Assembly: GCA_022013695.1 (NCBI GenBank)
Contig: JAKLPS010000008.1
Span: 124,001 to 188,000, forward strand
DNA: 64,000 bases
Source of the DNA: Weeksellaceae bacterium
Lineage (GTDB): Bacteria; Bacteroidota; Bacteroidia; Flavobacteriales; Weeksellaceae
Direction: 5' to 3'
Shown: positions 54,001-63,052 of the stretch, in pieces
Position numbering within the stretch: position 1 is the first letter of the stretch
Layout: every line of letters begins with the position of its first letter
Made by a program: the position numbers and the translations under genes
The notes under the pieces: generated by a model
What the model was told of the DNA's origin: nothing
The model's database searches: none
What the model saw: the letters and a program-made list of their open reading frames with translations, nothing else

Positions 54001-55663
54001 TAGCTAAAAATTCCTCATAAGCGTCGAAAGCATCGGGATAAGCGAGGAAAGCTTGCCGCAGCTCGTCCGGATTTTTGATATAATATTCGTTGGTCGTCAA
54101 ACCTTTTCTTTTACCAAAACCTTTTCCGATGGGCGTTGTTTGTTTTTCCCCATCTTTGATGCAGCACAAAATATCTTGGATGTTTGCATCCTCTTTATTG
54201 GTATAGAAAGTTTCGTTTTGAGCCAGAATTTTGACATGATACTTCTCTGCAAACTGCAAAAGAACTTCGTTCAAATGCTCTTCCTCGGGTAGATTGTGAT
54301 TTTGGAGCTGCACATAAAAATCATCGCCGAATTCGTCTTTCCACCATTGGAAAAGTTCTTCCCCTTTTTGCTCGCCAATATTTAAAATGGTGTTGGGAAT
54401 GTCGCCATTGATCCCAGAAGTGAGCGCGATGAGTCCTTTTTTATATTGAGCAATCAATTCTCTACTTATCCTCGGAACGCCAAAATAGAAACCTTTCTGA
54501 AAACCAATGCTAGAGAGCTTAATCAGATTTTTGTAACCCTCGAAATCTTTTGCCAGCAAAACCACTTGTGTGCGGCGGTCGGGATCGTCTTTTGTAAATT
54601 GTTTCTGCCCATAGCGCTCGGAGATGAAAAACTCGCAACCAAGGATTGGGATCAGCGGCTCTTTGATAGGTTCTTCTTCGATGAAATCTTCGCCATTCTC
54701 TTCAGCTTGCTTTTTTTTATCCCAATATTCTTGATGTTTTTTTAAGCGGGCAGCGTTGGTATCTTCTACCGCAGAAACGAATTTGAAAGCGCCCATCATA
54801 TTGCCAATGTCCACCATCCCAACAGCGGGAAAATTCTCCTCCAAAGCTTTGCTGACAAGATCGTTGATAGTCGTCGTCGCAGAAAGGGTGGAGAAAATAC
54901 TATGATTGTAGAAATGAAAATATTTTCCAAGATCGATGTCCTCCACACGGCCAAAATCGGCTTGTTTTTTCTTAATGTTGAAGTTGGCAACCTGTCTTCT
55001 GATGACAATTCCGAAAGGTTTTATGACCGATGGATTTGCTTTTTTAAATTCTTGTAATTGCATTTCCGAAACTTTCAAAACATCCGCAGGAATGATACCT
55101 ATTCTCATCATTTCGAAGAAGACTTGGGCGGTTGCATTCACGTCTGCTGCGGCGTTGTGCGCTTCGTCAAATTTTTCGCTGTACAGTTTTTCGTAAAGTT
55201 CTGCCAGTTTGGGCGATTTGAATTTTCCGTTTTTTCCGCCAGCAATTTGGCAAAAATCGGTTCCCAGGATCATTGTGTCGGCTTTCGGTTTTTCCTGAAG
55301 ATTATCTGTAATGTTTTTCCTGAAAAATTCTGCACCTACGATCTTGTAATCGAATTCTACATTGTGTCCGGAAACGACTCTTACGTTTTCCAACGCTTTG
55401 GAAAATTCTATTAAAACTTCTTCTAAATCTCGTCCTTCTTCATTGGCAATTTTTGTGGTGATTCCGTGAATTCTGGAAGCATTAAACGGGATGTCATAAC
55501 CTTCCGGTTTGATGATGTAGTCTTGGTTTTCGATAAGGTTGCCCAGATCATCGTGGATTTGCCAAGCAATCTGAACCATCCGAGGCCAATTGTCTGAATC
55601 TGAGAGTGGTGCGTTGAAATTTTTGGGTAAACCGGTGGTTTCTGTGTCGAAAACTAAGTACAT
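51014..55663 (-). CDS. dnaE: DNA polymerase III alpha subunit with N-terminal exonuclease domain
   Basis: The 1549-residue protein is a fusion. Residues 1-190 form a DnaQ-like 3'-5' exonuclease with DEDD residues in YLVFDTETTGLP, SGHNVEFDYKIVG and EAHNAAADVNATAQ. From about 240 a PHP-like domain begins, but its usual H-x-H metal motif is degraded (YFHFYNHSIFSTLS). The polymerase core has the catalytic aspartates in MPDIDIDFDDEGRDK near 690-702, then GPGRGSAAGSAVAYC. An acidic linker sits near 1290-1350, then an OB fold (YTVAGLITDYKVADG). It is the replicative polymerase, with proofreading in cis. Confidence 0.96.
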   Translation of the reverse strand: MYLVFDTETTGLPKNFNAPLSDSDNWPRMVQIAWQIHDDLGNLIENQDYIIKPEGYDIPFNASRIHGITTKIANEEGRDLEEVLIEFSKALENVRVVSGHNVEFDYKIVGAEFFRKNITDNLQEKPKADTMILGTDFCQIAGGKNGKFKSPKLAELYEKLYSEKFDEAHNAAADVNATAQVFFEMMRIGIIPADVLKVSEMQLQEFKKANPSVIKPFGIVIRRQVANFNIKKKQADFGRVEDIDLGKYFHFYNHSIFSTLSATTTINDLVSKALEENFPAVGMVDIGNMMGAFKFVSAVEDTNAARLKKHQEYWDKKKQAEENGEDFIEEEPIKEPLIPILGCEFFISERYGQKQFTKDDPDRRTQVVLLAKDFEGYKNLIKLSSIGFQKGFYFGVPRISRELIAQYKKGLIALTSGINGDIPNTILNIGEQKGEELFQWWKDEFGDDFYVQLQNHNLPEEEHLNEVLLQFAEKYHVKILAQNETFYTNKEDANIQDILCCIKDGEKQTTPIGKGFGKRKGLTTNEYYIKNPDELRQAFLAYPDAFDAYEEFLAKFKPYTLKRDVLLPKFDIPAEFVDPEDEKDGGKRGEMAYLRHLTYEGAKKRYPNMTPEIKERLDFELEVIANTGYPGYFLIVQDFCNEARKMGVTVGPGRGSAAGSAVAYCIKITSIDPIKYDLLFERFLNPERVSMPDIDIDFDDEGRDKVIKWVVEKYGQEQVAQIITYSVLGGKSAIKDAGRVLDLSIPETNMIAKLIPPSPGINIAGALSKYDKLRPEDQQLVNEIKAILENPGDARFAVLESARKMEGCIRNTGIHACGVIITPEPVSNLVPITIAAKDADILVSQFDNSVAESAGLLKMDFLGLRTLTIIKDAVKLIKERHGIDIDPDEIPLDDAKTYQLFKEGRTIGIFQYESPGMQKYMRELKPTVFADLIAMNALYRPGPIKYIPNFINRKHGTEEIIYDLPETKEYLEETYGITVYQEQVMLLSQKLANFTRGEADTLRKAMGKKQIEVLNKMYPKFIEGGRKNNLDEQRLEKIWNDWKAFAEYAFNKSHSTCYAWIAYQTAYLKANFPAEYMASVMSNNINNTASITMFMEDCKAMGVDVLGPDVNESQYKFSVNDKGQIRFGLGAIKGIGEGPSETIALIRKNGKFKNIYDFFERVPASQVNKRVAESLVIAGAFDEVDTYHRAQYFDVDSAGRTNIERLSRYGQSFQESKDEMENSLFADFADEVQIERPKILPCAEWPNMHKLNKEKEIIGFYLSAHPLDEFKYQFQFMQGVLSKKAILEEKKETLISLDEGLPILDADVLSDEDVPDLSVSEDLGAEDEIVEESIKKAEPKGNFNFLNLDEVEAFKDQAFPAKLAELFEEKKSWKERQNERENSKEYTVAGLITDYKVADGFRSGEKVAFVQLEDYMGSYSFRLGDREYMRLKDKLDVQRFVIMKLKFSQGKDGRVFVNVAEVLDLKETFQKFAKSMSVVVPLDSLRQSDFDFFKETILKNRGEHKLKFYIKNPADQSILELVSMKHQINISEELLEVLHEVQNYEIFLN

Positions 55664-55874
55664 CTATCTTGTAATTTGGGGTAAAGTTAAGGTTTTAAAA
55701 AGAGAAATAAAATGCTTTAGAAGTCAGATTTTGTTAAATTCATTTAAAAAAATCAGTGCATATTTTTATGGCGTGATGAAGATATTCCAAAAGAATTCTA
55801 AGCTTTAGATTTCTTTAAAAATCCGAAAAAATATAGTTATTGCTATGGGAAACCGATTTGAAATAAGTATTTTT

Positions 55875-55882
55875 TATCTTTG
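55875..55882 (+). promoter_or_regulatory. -7 box of the T9SS subtilase gene
   Basis: TATCTTTG matches TAnnTTTG. A TTTG at 55857-55860 is only 14 bp upstream of it, too close for a standard -33. The start codon is at 55896. Confidence 0.5.
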
Positions 55883-55895
55883 TAAAAAGTTTGCA

Positions 55896-57947
55896 ATGAA
55901 AAGAATTGTGTTAACTGCCGGATTGCTCTTTTCTTATTATTTTGCTAATGCTCAGGATTTTAGAATTCAAAGATTAAATAATGAGAAGAAATTAGATCTC
56001 TATTTTCGGAAAAATCCTGCCCGCCTGTCATCGAAAGTCAAAGATAGTTTGAAGAAGAATCTTGCCGGTTTTGCAGGAGAGATTCCTCTTTTTTATTCTC
56101 TGGAAGAAACGAGTGCTAATGCCACTGCCAATATCGATGAGTTGCAAGCCGGAACTGTCGCCGGCATCGCTGCTCCGGTTACAGGGAATGGTGTGAAGAT
56201 TACGGTTTTTGATGCCGGCAGAATCCAAGACACGCACGAGCAGTTTGCCACCAATAGAGCGGTAAATCAGGAAGCAAGCAGTGAAGCCAAACATTATCAC
56301 GGCACCAATGTGAATAGTATTTTGATCGGAAACGGACTGGCGACTGGAACTTTCACGCAAAGCAGCATCGCCTACCCGAAAGCCAATGCCAAAGGCATCC
56401 TTCCCCAAGGAACCACGGATAATTATATGTTTGCAACGACTGCTTTGGGCAATAATTATGACAAACTCGCCAATCTGCCAGATCTTAATATTTCCAATCA
56501 TTCTTATGGTGTGAATGTAGGCTGGCAACTTTCTGGCGGCGCCTATTACTGGATAGGAAATTATGAACTGAATCACCAGGATACTTATTCGGGTGCTTAT
56601 TATCAGAATGATTATAATTTCGACACTATCGTTTATTCACAGCCTCAACAGATTATCGTAAAATCTACCGGAAATTATTATGGTGTTGGTCCGGCAGCGA
56701 ATTCTACAAAATATAAATATGACACAGCAACAAGCAGCTGGATTCCTTTTGCGGCCGGCGATGAGATTCCACCAGCGAACTGCAGCCAGGGTTACAACTG
56801 CATCGGTTACGGATCGTTGGCCAAAAACATTATTGTGGTAGGAGCGGTGAATCAACTGACGACTCCAAATCATAAATATACTCAGATTTCAGATGTTGTA
56901 AAAGGGAGTTTCAGCAGTGCCGGTCCTAGAAAAGATGGTGCTATAAAGCCCGATCTGACGGCAGTTGGCGTCGATATGATTATGGCGAACTACACCACTT
57001 CGAATCCAACGGCGAACAATCTGTACGTGGTGAATTACGGAACATCTTATGCAGCACCGATGGTGACGGGGATTGCAGGTGCGCTGACTCAGATCAAAAG
57101 AAATATCTCTGGAAACAGCAGTTTTATCTTCAAAGCAGACGAGATGAAGGCGCTGCTGACACATACGGCGAATGAAGCGGGCAGACCCGGCCCCGATGTT
57201 TGGTATGGATGGGGATTGGTAGATGCTAAAAAAGCCGCGCAGGTCTTGGTGAATGAACTGACAGAAGATGCTTATTTCGAAAGACCAAATCTTAAATCTG
57301 GACTTAATTTTACTAAAGAAATCAAAGCATCGGGAAGTGAACCCTTGAAAGTCAGTATTTCTTGGGTAGATCCTGCAATCGCTTATTTTACAACCGACAT
57401 AGACCTTCAGCAGAATCACTCGTCCCGAATCGTGAATGATCTGGATTTGCGGGTCGTCGAAGTAAGTTCTGGCACAACATTTTATCCTTGGAAGTTGGAT
57501 ATTAGCGATCCAAATGCCAATGCAACTAAAGGTGATAATACCGTCGATAATGTTGAGCAAATAGTGATTGACAATCCAGCAGCAAGTGGTACTTACAGAA
57601 TAGAAGTGAGTAACAAAAACACATTGGTAAATCAGGCTGGAAACGCCACAACTCAGGATTTTGCACTTGTAGCAACAGGAACGAAAAAAACGACTTTAGG
57701 AGCTGATAATCTCTCCAAAAATGATCTTAAAATCTACCCTACAAAAACAAGTGATATAGTTCATATTGATGCGCCAAGTGATATCATGAGAATTGCTGTT
57801 TTCGATATGAATGGGAAATTGGTGATTGAAAAAACAAACCTATCGAAATTTCAAACGATTAATCTCAACCAATTGCCAAGTTCTATTTATATTCTAACCG
57901 TCACAACGAAAGAAGGAATTCGCTCCCAGAAAATAGTGAAAGATTAA
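55896..57947 (+). CDS. S8 family serine peptidase (subtilisin-like) with T9SS sorting domain
   Basis: The ATG at 55896 starts MKRIVLTAGLLFSYYFANAQ, a signal peptide, giving 683 residues; an upstream frame start would spoil it. The catalytic triad is visible: Asp in TVFDAGRIQDTH, His in KHYHGTNVNSI and Ser in YGTSYAAPMVTG. A beta-sandwich follows (about 465-600), and the last 75 residues are a T9SS sorting domain. Its first motif reads KIYPTKTSDIVHI, where the usual Asn-Pro is Thr-Lys. It should be a secreted protease acting at or beyond the cell surface. Confidence 0.92.
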   Translation: MKRIVLTAGLLFSYYFANAQDFRIQRLNNEKKLDLYFRKNPARLSSKVKDSLKKNLAGFAGEIPLFYSLEETSANATANIDELQAGTVAGIAAPVTGNGVKITVFDAGRIQDTHEQFATNRAVNQEASSEAKHYHGTNVNSILIGNGLATGTFTQSSIAYPKANAKGILPQGTTDNYMFATTALGNNYDKLANLPDLNISNHSYGVNVGWQLSGGAYYWIGNYELNHQDTYSGAYYQNDYNFDTIVYSQPQQIIVKSTGNYYGVGPAANSTKYKYDTATSSWIPFAAGDEIPPANCSQGYNCIGYGSLAKNIIVVGAVNQLTTPNHKYTQISDVVKGSFSSAGPRKDGAIKPDLTAVGVDMIMANYTTSNPTANNLYVVNYGTSYAAPMVTGIAGALTQIKRNISGNSSFIFKADEMKALLTHTANEAGRPGPDVWYGWGLVDAKKAAQVLVNELTEDAYFERPNLKSGLNFTKEIKASGSEPLKVSISWVDPAIAYFTTDIDLQQNHSSRIVNDLDLRVVEVSSGTTFYPWKLDISDPNANATKGDNTVDNVEQIVIDNPAASGTYRIEVSNKNTLVNQAGNATTQDFALVATGTKKTTLGADNLSKNDLKIYPTKTSDIVHIDAPSDIMRIAVFDMNGKLVIEKTNLSKFQTINLNQLPSSIYILTVTTKEGIRSQKIVKD

Positions 57948-58146
57948 ATTTGGGATTTGGAAACAGTTAGAATTGCATAATACTGAAAAAGGGGGAGAAA
58001 ATTCTCACCTTAAAACTATCATTTTTGACATTAATGCTATTGCTCAAAAGTTGGTCTCCACAAGAACTTTGTCCTCTGCAGATTAATGCGCATCATTTAC
58101 AAAACTTTTCCCGAAAAATCACAACTATTTTGACCTCAGTACCTAA

Positions 58147-59478
58147 TTAATTTTGATAACTGTAGTATCTTGCGCCCTTCAAAACTGGGCTTTCCTCTTC
58201 AATTCTTATAAGTCCAAAACCTTTATAATATTGATTAACTGAAGATTCCAGTTGTTTGCGATGTAATTTTTCATAGGTTTCAAAATCGATTGGCAATCTG
58301 TTTTTCAGTTCTTCAAATAGATTCCATTTTTCAACGACAGATTTCCATTCCGGAGAAACTTTGCCAACGAAGACTTTTGATTTGGATCCGCTTCCGTACG
58401 CTAAGAAACCGATTTCTTTAGCCGTTAAATCTTCATTTTCGTCAAACGAAGTTTGAAGAGCTGACAGCAACGCCATAAAAATAGAAGCCGTGTACATATT
58501 TCCGATTTCGGAAGAAGCGCGCTGAGATTTCTCTATTTTCTCATTAATGAAATTGATGTAATCCTCGGATTTTGCTATGGTTTTCTGTTTCTCTGCATCA
58601 GAATAATCCAGATGATTTTCCAAACTGTAAATTTCGGTAAAGACTCTTTTCCCGTGGAATGCGTAAGGCAAGTGGAAAATCAAATAGCGCCAATCCTCGT
58701 AGGGTCTCACGGTGAAAGTCTGATCCTTATAATCTTCATAAGCCTCTCGGATCCGGTCCTGATAACACTGATTGGAATATTGTCCATCGAAAACCGGTTC
58801 GTCTGTAAACACTTCAATTTTGTCGGGAAAATTTTCCGGCGCAGTTGGAAAGTCATCTTTGAAAAAACGGCGCCTCGGCTTGAAGAAATCGAAAACACTT
58901 TCTGTTGCAACGCCCCAATTGTTATCAATTTCTATTAATTTTGGATTGGCTGAAACCAATAAGGCCACTGCGCCGCCACCCTGAGTATATTCGCCAGACG
59001 AAGCCAACTCATATTTTGCATAGTCACTTGCAATTACAACTGCTTTTTTGGTTGGATTTGCTCTCATAAAATCTAAACAATTGTGTAAAGCATCCACCGC
59101 TCCAACGCAGGCAAAAGTCATATCGACAACGTCGCAATTTTTGAAACTTCTTTCACCAAAATCTTCGGTTAAAAATTCTTCCACCATTTGGACAGCGTAA
59201 GTTGCGGTCGGTTTCGCGGCGTCCAAAGCACTTTCGGTTCCGAGATAAACTCTGGAGATTTCCTGGGGAGTGAGATTATAATCCAGAATTAATTTTAATA
59301 ATGCTTCTGCGGCGAAAGTTGCTGCGTCTTCGTGAACATCGGGCAAAGCCATTTTGTGCAGTCCCAGACCTTTCTCCAATTTTGCCGGTTCGATTCCTCG
59401 TTTCTCAGCAAGTTCTTTGATTTCTAAATATAAAGTAGGCACATAAAAACTGGCCACATCAACTCCGAATTTCGTCAT
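58147..59478 (-). CDS. Hydroxymethylglutaryl-CoA synthase
   Basis: The 443-residue protein has the HMG-CoA synthase triad in sequence context. Glu is E82 (GTESALDAAKPTA), Cys is C124 (MTFACVGAVDALHN), and His lies in HLPYAFHGKRVF. GSGSKSKVFVG near the C-terminus is also typical. It condenses acetyl-CoA with acetoacetyl-CoA, the first committed step of the mevalonate pathway, by which Flavobacteriia make isoprenoids. The other mevalonate genes are not in the window. The length is at the upper end for bacterial enzymes. Confidence 0.94.
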   Translation of the reverse strand: MTKFGVDVASFYVPTLYLEIKELAEKRGIEPAKLEKGLGLHKMALPDVHEDAATFAAEALLKLILDYNLTPQEISRVYLGTESALDAAKPTATYAVQMVEEFLTEDFGERSFKNCDVVDMTFACVGAVDALHNCLDFMRANPTKKAVVIASDYAKYELASSGEYTQGGGAVALLVSANPKLIEIDNNWGVATESVFDFFKPRRRFFKDDFPTAPENFPDKIEVFTDEPVFDGQYSNQCYQDRIREAYEDYKDQTFTVRPYEDWRYLIFHLPYAFHGKRVFTEIYSLENHLDYSDAEKQKTIAKSEDYINFINEKIEKSQRASSEIGNMYTASIFMALLSALQTSFDENEDLTAKEIGFLAYGSGSKSKVFVGKVSPEWKSVVEKWNLFEELKNRLPIDFETYEKLHRKQLESSVNQYYKGFGLIRIEEESPVLKGARYYSYQN

Positions 59479-59827
59479 TTTAAAAATTTTAAGACACGAA
59501 TTTAGAGATTTTTCAGCGGAATTTAGGTGTATTTTGGGTATAATATTTTGGAAAAATGAAACTAAATAAACAAACGACCAAAGTCACAAAAGTTCTATTG
59601 ATTTTTTAAAAGTTAGAAAAGCAAAATGATCAGATTACTCTTTTGAAAATACCTTAAACTTAGATTTTCTTTTGTAACTTTTGTGGTGTCCCGTCCTAAA
59701 AATCCGATACAGATTATAGGTCAAAGATAAATAATTAACCAAAGAAAAAAACGTTTTTGTTTTGGTTTGAAAAATGAGGTCGTATTTGATCAAAGGAAGT
59801 CGCCCCGAAAAATTTCGGGGCGATTTT
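59479..59827. repeat. 349-bp gap with CACAAAAG inverted-repeat element, copy B
   Basis: Left arm ACCAAAGTCACAAAAGTTCT near 59577-59596 and inverted right arm TTTGTAACTTTTGTGGTGTC near 59671-59690 frame an A/T-rich core of about 115 bp. Copy A with the same arms is at 5697-5815. The rest of the gap is non-coding, ending in the GC hairpin at 59800-59823. Confidence 0.5.
59800..59823. terminator. GC-rich hairpin after the SRPBCC gene
   Basis: TCGCCCCGAAA (59800-59810) pairs perfectly with TTTCGGGGCGA (59813-59823). It starts 5 nt past the gene end, but the minus-side U-run is weak. Confidence 0.6.
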
Positions 59828-60358
59828 CTATTTTTCAGACAGTTCCTTTAATTTTCCGAGACCTTCCGAGAAGGACTTGCTCATCTGCGAATTCATTAGC
59901 GGCATCATTGGCTTGAAATACGCCTCGACGTCATAATCAATGCTCCAAGTCGCCTTTGTTGCAGCACCCTCCGCGGTCAGCTGCAGGTTCGAAGTGGCCG
60001 TATCATCCATCGGCTTGATGAAATGCATTTTAGTAGCCACGCTTTCATTGGGGACGATCGCGGTAATTTCTTCCTCGCCTTCTCCTGCATCAGCATTTCC
60101 CTTCCAATGGTAGCCGTCGCCCACTTCCCCGGGAGTTCCTTTGTAAGTCACGACAATATTCGGGTCGAATTTCATCCAAGGATTCCAAGTGTTGAATGCC
60201 CTCATAGAATTTACATTTTGCCATACTTTTTCCTTTGGCGCATTGATAAGGATGGATTGCTCGTTATGAACTTTGCTGTCAACTACCAACATCATCACTG
60301 CACAGTAGATCACGATTACGGCCAAAATAGCACCTAAAATTTTCAAAAATTTTTTCAT
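59828..60358 (-). CDS. SRPBCC family protein with N-terminal membrane anchor
   Basis: The 176-residue protein has one membrane helix at about 5-26 (ILGAILAVIVIYCAVMMLVV) followed by an SRPBCC (START-like) domain at about 35-172. Recognisable words are EQSILINAPKEKVWQNVNS and FNTWNPWMKFDP, with the WxPW-type turn, then VGDGYHWKGNADAGEGEEEI and KATWSIDYDVEAYFKPMMPL. The fold binds hydrophobic ligands, but the ligand here is unknown. A polyketide-cyclase-like name is sometimes given to such proteins without evidence of that activity. It is a single-gene unit. Confidence 0.85.
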   Translation of the reverse strand: MKKFLKILGAILAVIVIYCAVMMLVVDSKVHNEQSILINAPKEKVWQNVNSMRAFNTWNPWMKFDPNIVVTYKGTPGEVGDGYHWKGNADAGEGEEEITAIVPNESVATKMHFIKPMDDTATSNLQLTAEGAATKATWSIDYDVEAYFKPMMPLMNSQMSKSFSEGLGKLKELSEK

Positions 60359-60455
60359 AAGATTTATAGTTTAAGTTTAAAACAAATCTAAAAATTATTT
60401 AAATACAAAAAGTTTTTCTACAACAATAATATTTCCGTGCAAGTCAGGGCGCAAT

Positions 60456-60489
60456 TTTGTCACACTTTCAACTTTAGGTACTAAATTTG
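60456..60489 (+). promoter_or_regulatory. Promoter of the M3 peptidase gene
   Basis: TTTG at 60456-60459, a 22-bp spacer and TAAATTTG at 60482-60489 match the Bacteroidota pattern at the long end. An inverted pair GTCACA/TGTGAC (60459-60464 and 60488-60493) flanks it. The start codon is at 60536. Confidence 0.55.
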
Positions 60490-60535
60490 TGACTCCGAAA
60501 CGATTAAAAATTCACCGACAACCATCAACTATATT

Positions 60536-62575
60536 ATGAATCCACTATTGCAAAAATTCGATACAAAATACACCTCAGCACCTTTTGCCGACATCAAAGA
60601 AGAACATTATCTTCCTGCTTTTCAGAAATTAATCAAAATATCCGAAAATGAAATAGAGGAAATTGCCAACAATCCGGAACCGCCTAATTTCGAAAACACC
60701 ATCGAAGCAATGGCATTTTCCGGCGAACAGTTGGACAGAGTTTCCAGCATTTTCTTCAATCTTAATTCTGCAGAAACCAACGATGAAATTCAGAAAATTG
60801 CGCAGGATGTTTCCCCACTTTTGACGGAATTCTCTTCCAAAATTTCTCAAAACGAAAAATTATTCGGAAGAATAAAAGCCGTTTATGACGAAAAAGACAA
60901 GCTGGAATTGAACGATGAACAAGAAATGTTGCTCAACGAAACCTACAAAGGTTTTGTAAGAAGCGGCGCTTTATTAAATGAAGAGGACAAAAAGAAATTG
61001 GAGAAAATCAATATGGATCTCTCCATCAAGTCGCTTCAATTCGGGCAAAATGTGTTGGCTTCAACCAATTCTTATTACAAACATATTACAAACGCAGAAG
61101 AACTAAAAGGCATTCCCGAAGCTGTTCTTCAGCAATACGAAGAAGACGCGAAGGAAAAAGGCTTGGAAGGATATGTGATTACTTTGCAATATCCGAGCTA
61201 TCTTCCTGCGATGACTTATGCCGAAAATCGTGAGCTCAGAAAAGAACTCGCCCTTGCGAATGGAAAAAAATCCTTTGACGGTGGCGAATTCGACAATCAA
61301 AATCTCATCAAAGAAATCGTAAAACTTCGTCAGAAAAAAGCGGAATTGTTGGGGTATAAAAATTATGCAAATTTTGTTCTTGAAGAAAGAATGGCACAAT
61401 CTCCGGAAAAAGTTTTTGCCTTCCTCAACGAACTTTTGGAAAAAGCAAAACCCTACGCCGAAAAAGAAATCGAAGAACTGAAAACTCTGGCAAAAGCCGA
61501 CAGAATTGAGGAAATCCAAAGTTACGACCACGCATTTTATGCAGAAAAATTAAGAAAACAAAAATTTGACATCGATGATGAAGAGCTGAAACCTTATTTC
61601 CAATTGGAAAAAGTTCAGGAAGCGGTTTTTGGATTGGCCGGAAAATTATTTGGTTTAGAGTTCAAGGAAATCAATGATATTCAGAAATATCACGACGACG
61701 TGAAAACCTTTGAGATTACGGAAGTTGGAAACAACCTCGACGCCTCAGCCCACTTCAAAGCCCTGCTCTACGTCGATTATCACCCGAGAAAAGGCAAACG
61801 GGCCGGCGCTTGGATGACGAGCTATAAAAATCAATACAAAAAGGACGGCGAAAATTCCCGTCCGCATATTTCCGTGGTTTGCAACTTCACCAAACCTACG
61901 AAAGAGACGCCAAGCTTGCTGACTTTCCAAGAAGTGACCACTTTGTTCCACGAATTCGGACACGCACTTCACGGCGTTCTGGCAGATACCACCTATCCCA
62001 ATCTTTCGGGAACATCGGTCAAATGGGATTTTGTGGAATTGCCTTCGCAGTTTTTGGAAAACTTCTGCTACGAACCGGAATTCCTGAAAACTTTCGCCCA
62101 ACATTATCAAACCGGAGAAATCTTGCCCGATGAAAAAATCGAGAAAATCGCTCAAAGCAAATCTTTTATGGAAGGTTATCAGACTATGAGACAGCTTGGT
62201 TTAGGGCTTTTGGATATGGGCTACCACACAAAATCAGATAAAGTTTCGGACATTAAAACCTTTGAAGCCGAAGAAACCAAAGCAACCAATCTGTATCCTT
62301 CCAATCCGGAAACGGCCGTCAGTCCGAGTTTTTCTCATATTTTCCAGGGCGGCTATTCGGCTGGATATTATTCCTACAAATGGGCAGAAGTTTTGGATGC
62401 CGATGCGTTTCAATATTTCAAGGAAAACGGAATTTTCAATCCGGAAATCGCAGCAAAATATAAAGTTTTATTATCTTCCGGCGGAACCAAAGACCCAATG
62501 GAATTGTACAAAAACTTCCGAGGAAGCGAGCCGAAAGTGGAAAGCCTGCTGAAAAGAGCGTTTGGAAGTAATTGA
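60536..62575 (+). CDS. M3 family oligopeptidase (Dcp/PrlC-like)
   Basis: The 679-residue protein contains the M3 zinc site TTLFHEFGHALHGVLAD, HExGH with the downstream Glu in WDFVELPSQFLENF. The long helical N-terminal half (about 1-300) is typical of thimet-type oligopeptidases. GGYSAGYYSYKWAEVLDADAF near the C-terminus is the substrate-binding tyrosine region. There is no signal peptide, so it acts in the cytoplasm on short peptides. It could be peptidyl-dipeptidase Dcp or oligopeptidase A; I cannot separate these by eye. Confidence 0.94.
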   Translation: MNPLLQKFDTKYTSAPFADIKEEHYLPAFQKLIKISENEIEEIANNPEPPNFENTIEAMAFSGEQLDRVSSIFFNLNSAETNDEIQKIAQDVSPLLTEFSSKISQNEKLFGRIKAVYDEKDKLELNDEQEMLLNETYKGFVRSGALLNEEDKKKLEKINMDLSIKSLQFGQNVLASTNSYYKHITNAEELKGIPEAVLQQYEEDAKEKGLEGYVITLQYPSYLPAMTYAENRELRKELALANGKKSFDGGEFDNQNLIKEIVKLRQKKAELLGYKNYANFVLEERMAQSPEKVFAFLNELLEKAKPYAEKEIEELKTLAKADRIEEIQSYDHAFYAEKLRKQKFDIDDEELKPYFQLEKVQEAVFGLAGKLFGLEFKEINDIQKYHDDVKTFEITEVGNNLDASAHFKALLYVDYHPRKGKRAGAWMTSYKNQYKKDGENSRPHISVVCNFTKPTKETPSLLTFQEVTTLFHEFGHALHGVLADTTYPNLSGTSVKWDFVELPSQFLENFCYEPEFLKTFAQHYQTGEILPDEKIEKIAQSKSFMEGYQTMRQLGLGLLDMGYHTKSDKVSDIKTFEAEETKATNLYPSNPETAVSPSFSHIFQGGYSAGYYSYKWAEVLDADAFQYFKENGIFNPEIAAKYKVLLSSGGTKDPMELYKNFRGSEPKVESLLKRAFGSN

Positions 62576-62668
62576 TTATTAACCAATTATAAAGTAAATA
62601 ATTGCACTTTTGAAGCATTTGAAACTTTGAAAACCAAGCGTTGTTCGGCTGAGATCGTCAGCGCAGCA

Positions 62669-62905
62669 TCAATTATTTTTCTTCTTCTGTCTCAAAACAT
62701 AGAGGTACAAACTTTCCACTTTTGCTCTCGCCCAATCGGTTTTCCTTAGAAATTTCAAAGACGAATTGATGCTCGGCTTGTCGTTGAAACATCGGATGTT
62801 AATTTGCTTGCCTAATTCTTCGAAACCATCATAATAATCGAGCAATTCTTCCAAAATAGTGTCGAGTCTTTTGCCGTGTAAAGGATCTTTCGAAGGTTTT
62901 TCCAT
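62669..62905 (-). CDS. VF530 family DNA-binding protein (DUF2132)
   Basis: The 78-residue protein matches the VF530 pattern over its whole length: KDPLHGKRLDTILEELLDYY, ELGKQINIRCFNDKPSINSS and LKFLRKTDWARAKVESLYL. I recall the Vibrio fischeri member as a small helical fold proposed to bind DNA. The physiological role is not known. It ends with a Lys run. It is a single gene on the minus strand between two plus-strand genes. Confidence 0.9.
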   Translation of the reverse strand: MEKPSKDPLHGKRLDTILEELLDYYDGFEELGKQINIRCFNDKPSINSSLKFLRKTDWARAKVESLYLYVLRQKKKNN

Positions 62906-63052
62906 CTTGTAAAATTATGAATTAAATATAATTTTAAACTTTAAGCCCGCAAAGATCTTTTGATAATTACTAAAAATATTTTTGAGATTCGCAAAGGCGC
63001 TTCGCTCAGCCAAGTATTATGAAAAATAAAATATTTAGATATCCTTATTTCA

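Noticed and set aside
59681-59760. Possible small RNA or riboswitch upstream of the SRPBCC gene region
   Set aside because: No conserved riboswitch core or strong structure is visible apart from the CACAAAAG arms and the terminal GC hairpin.
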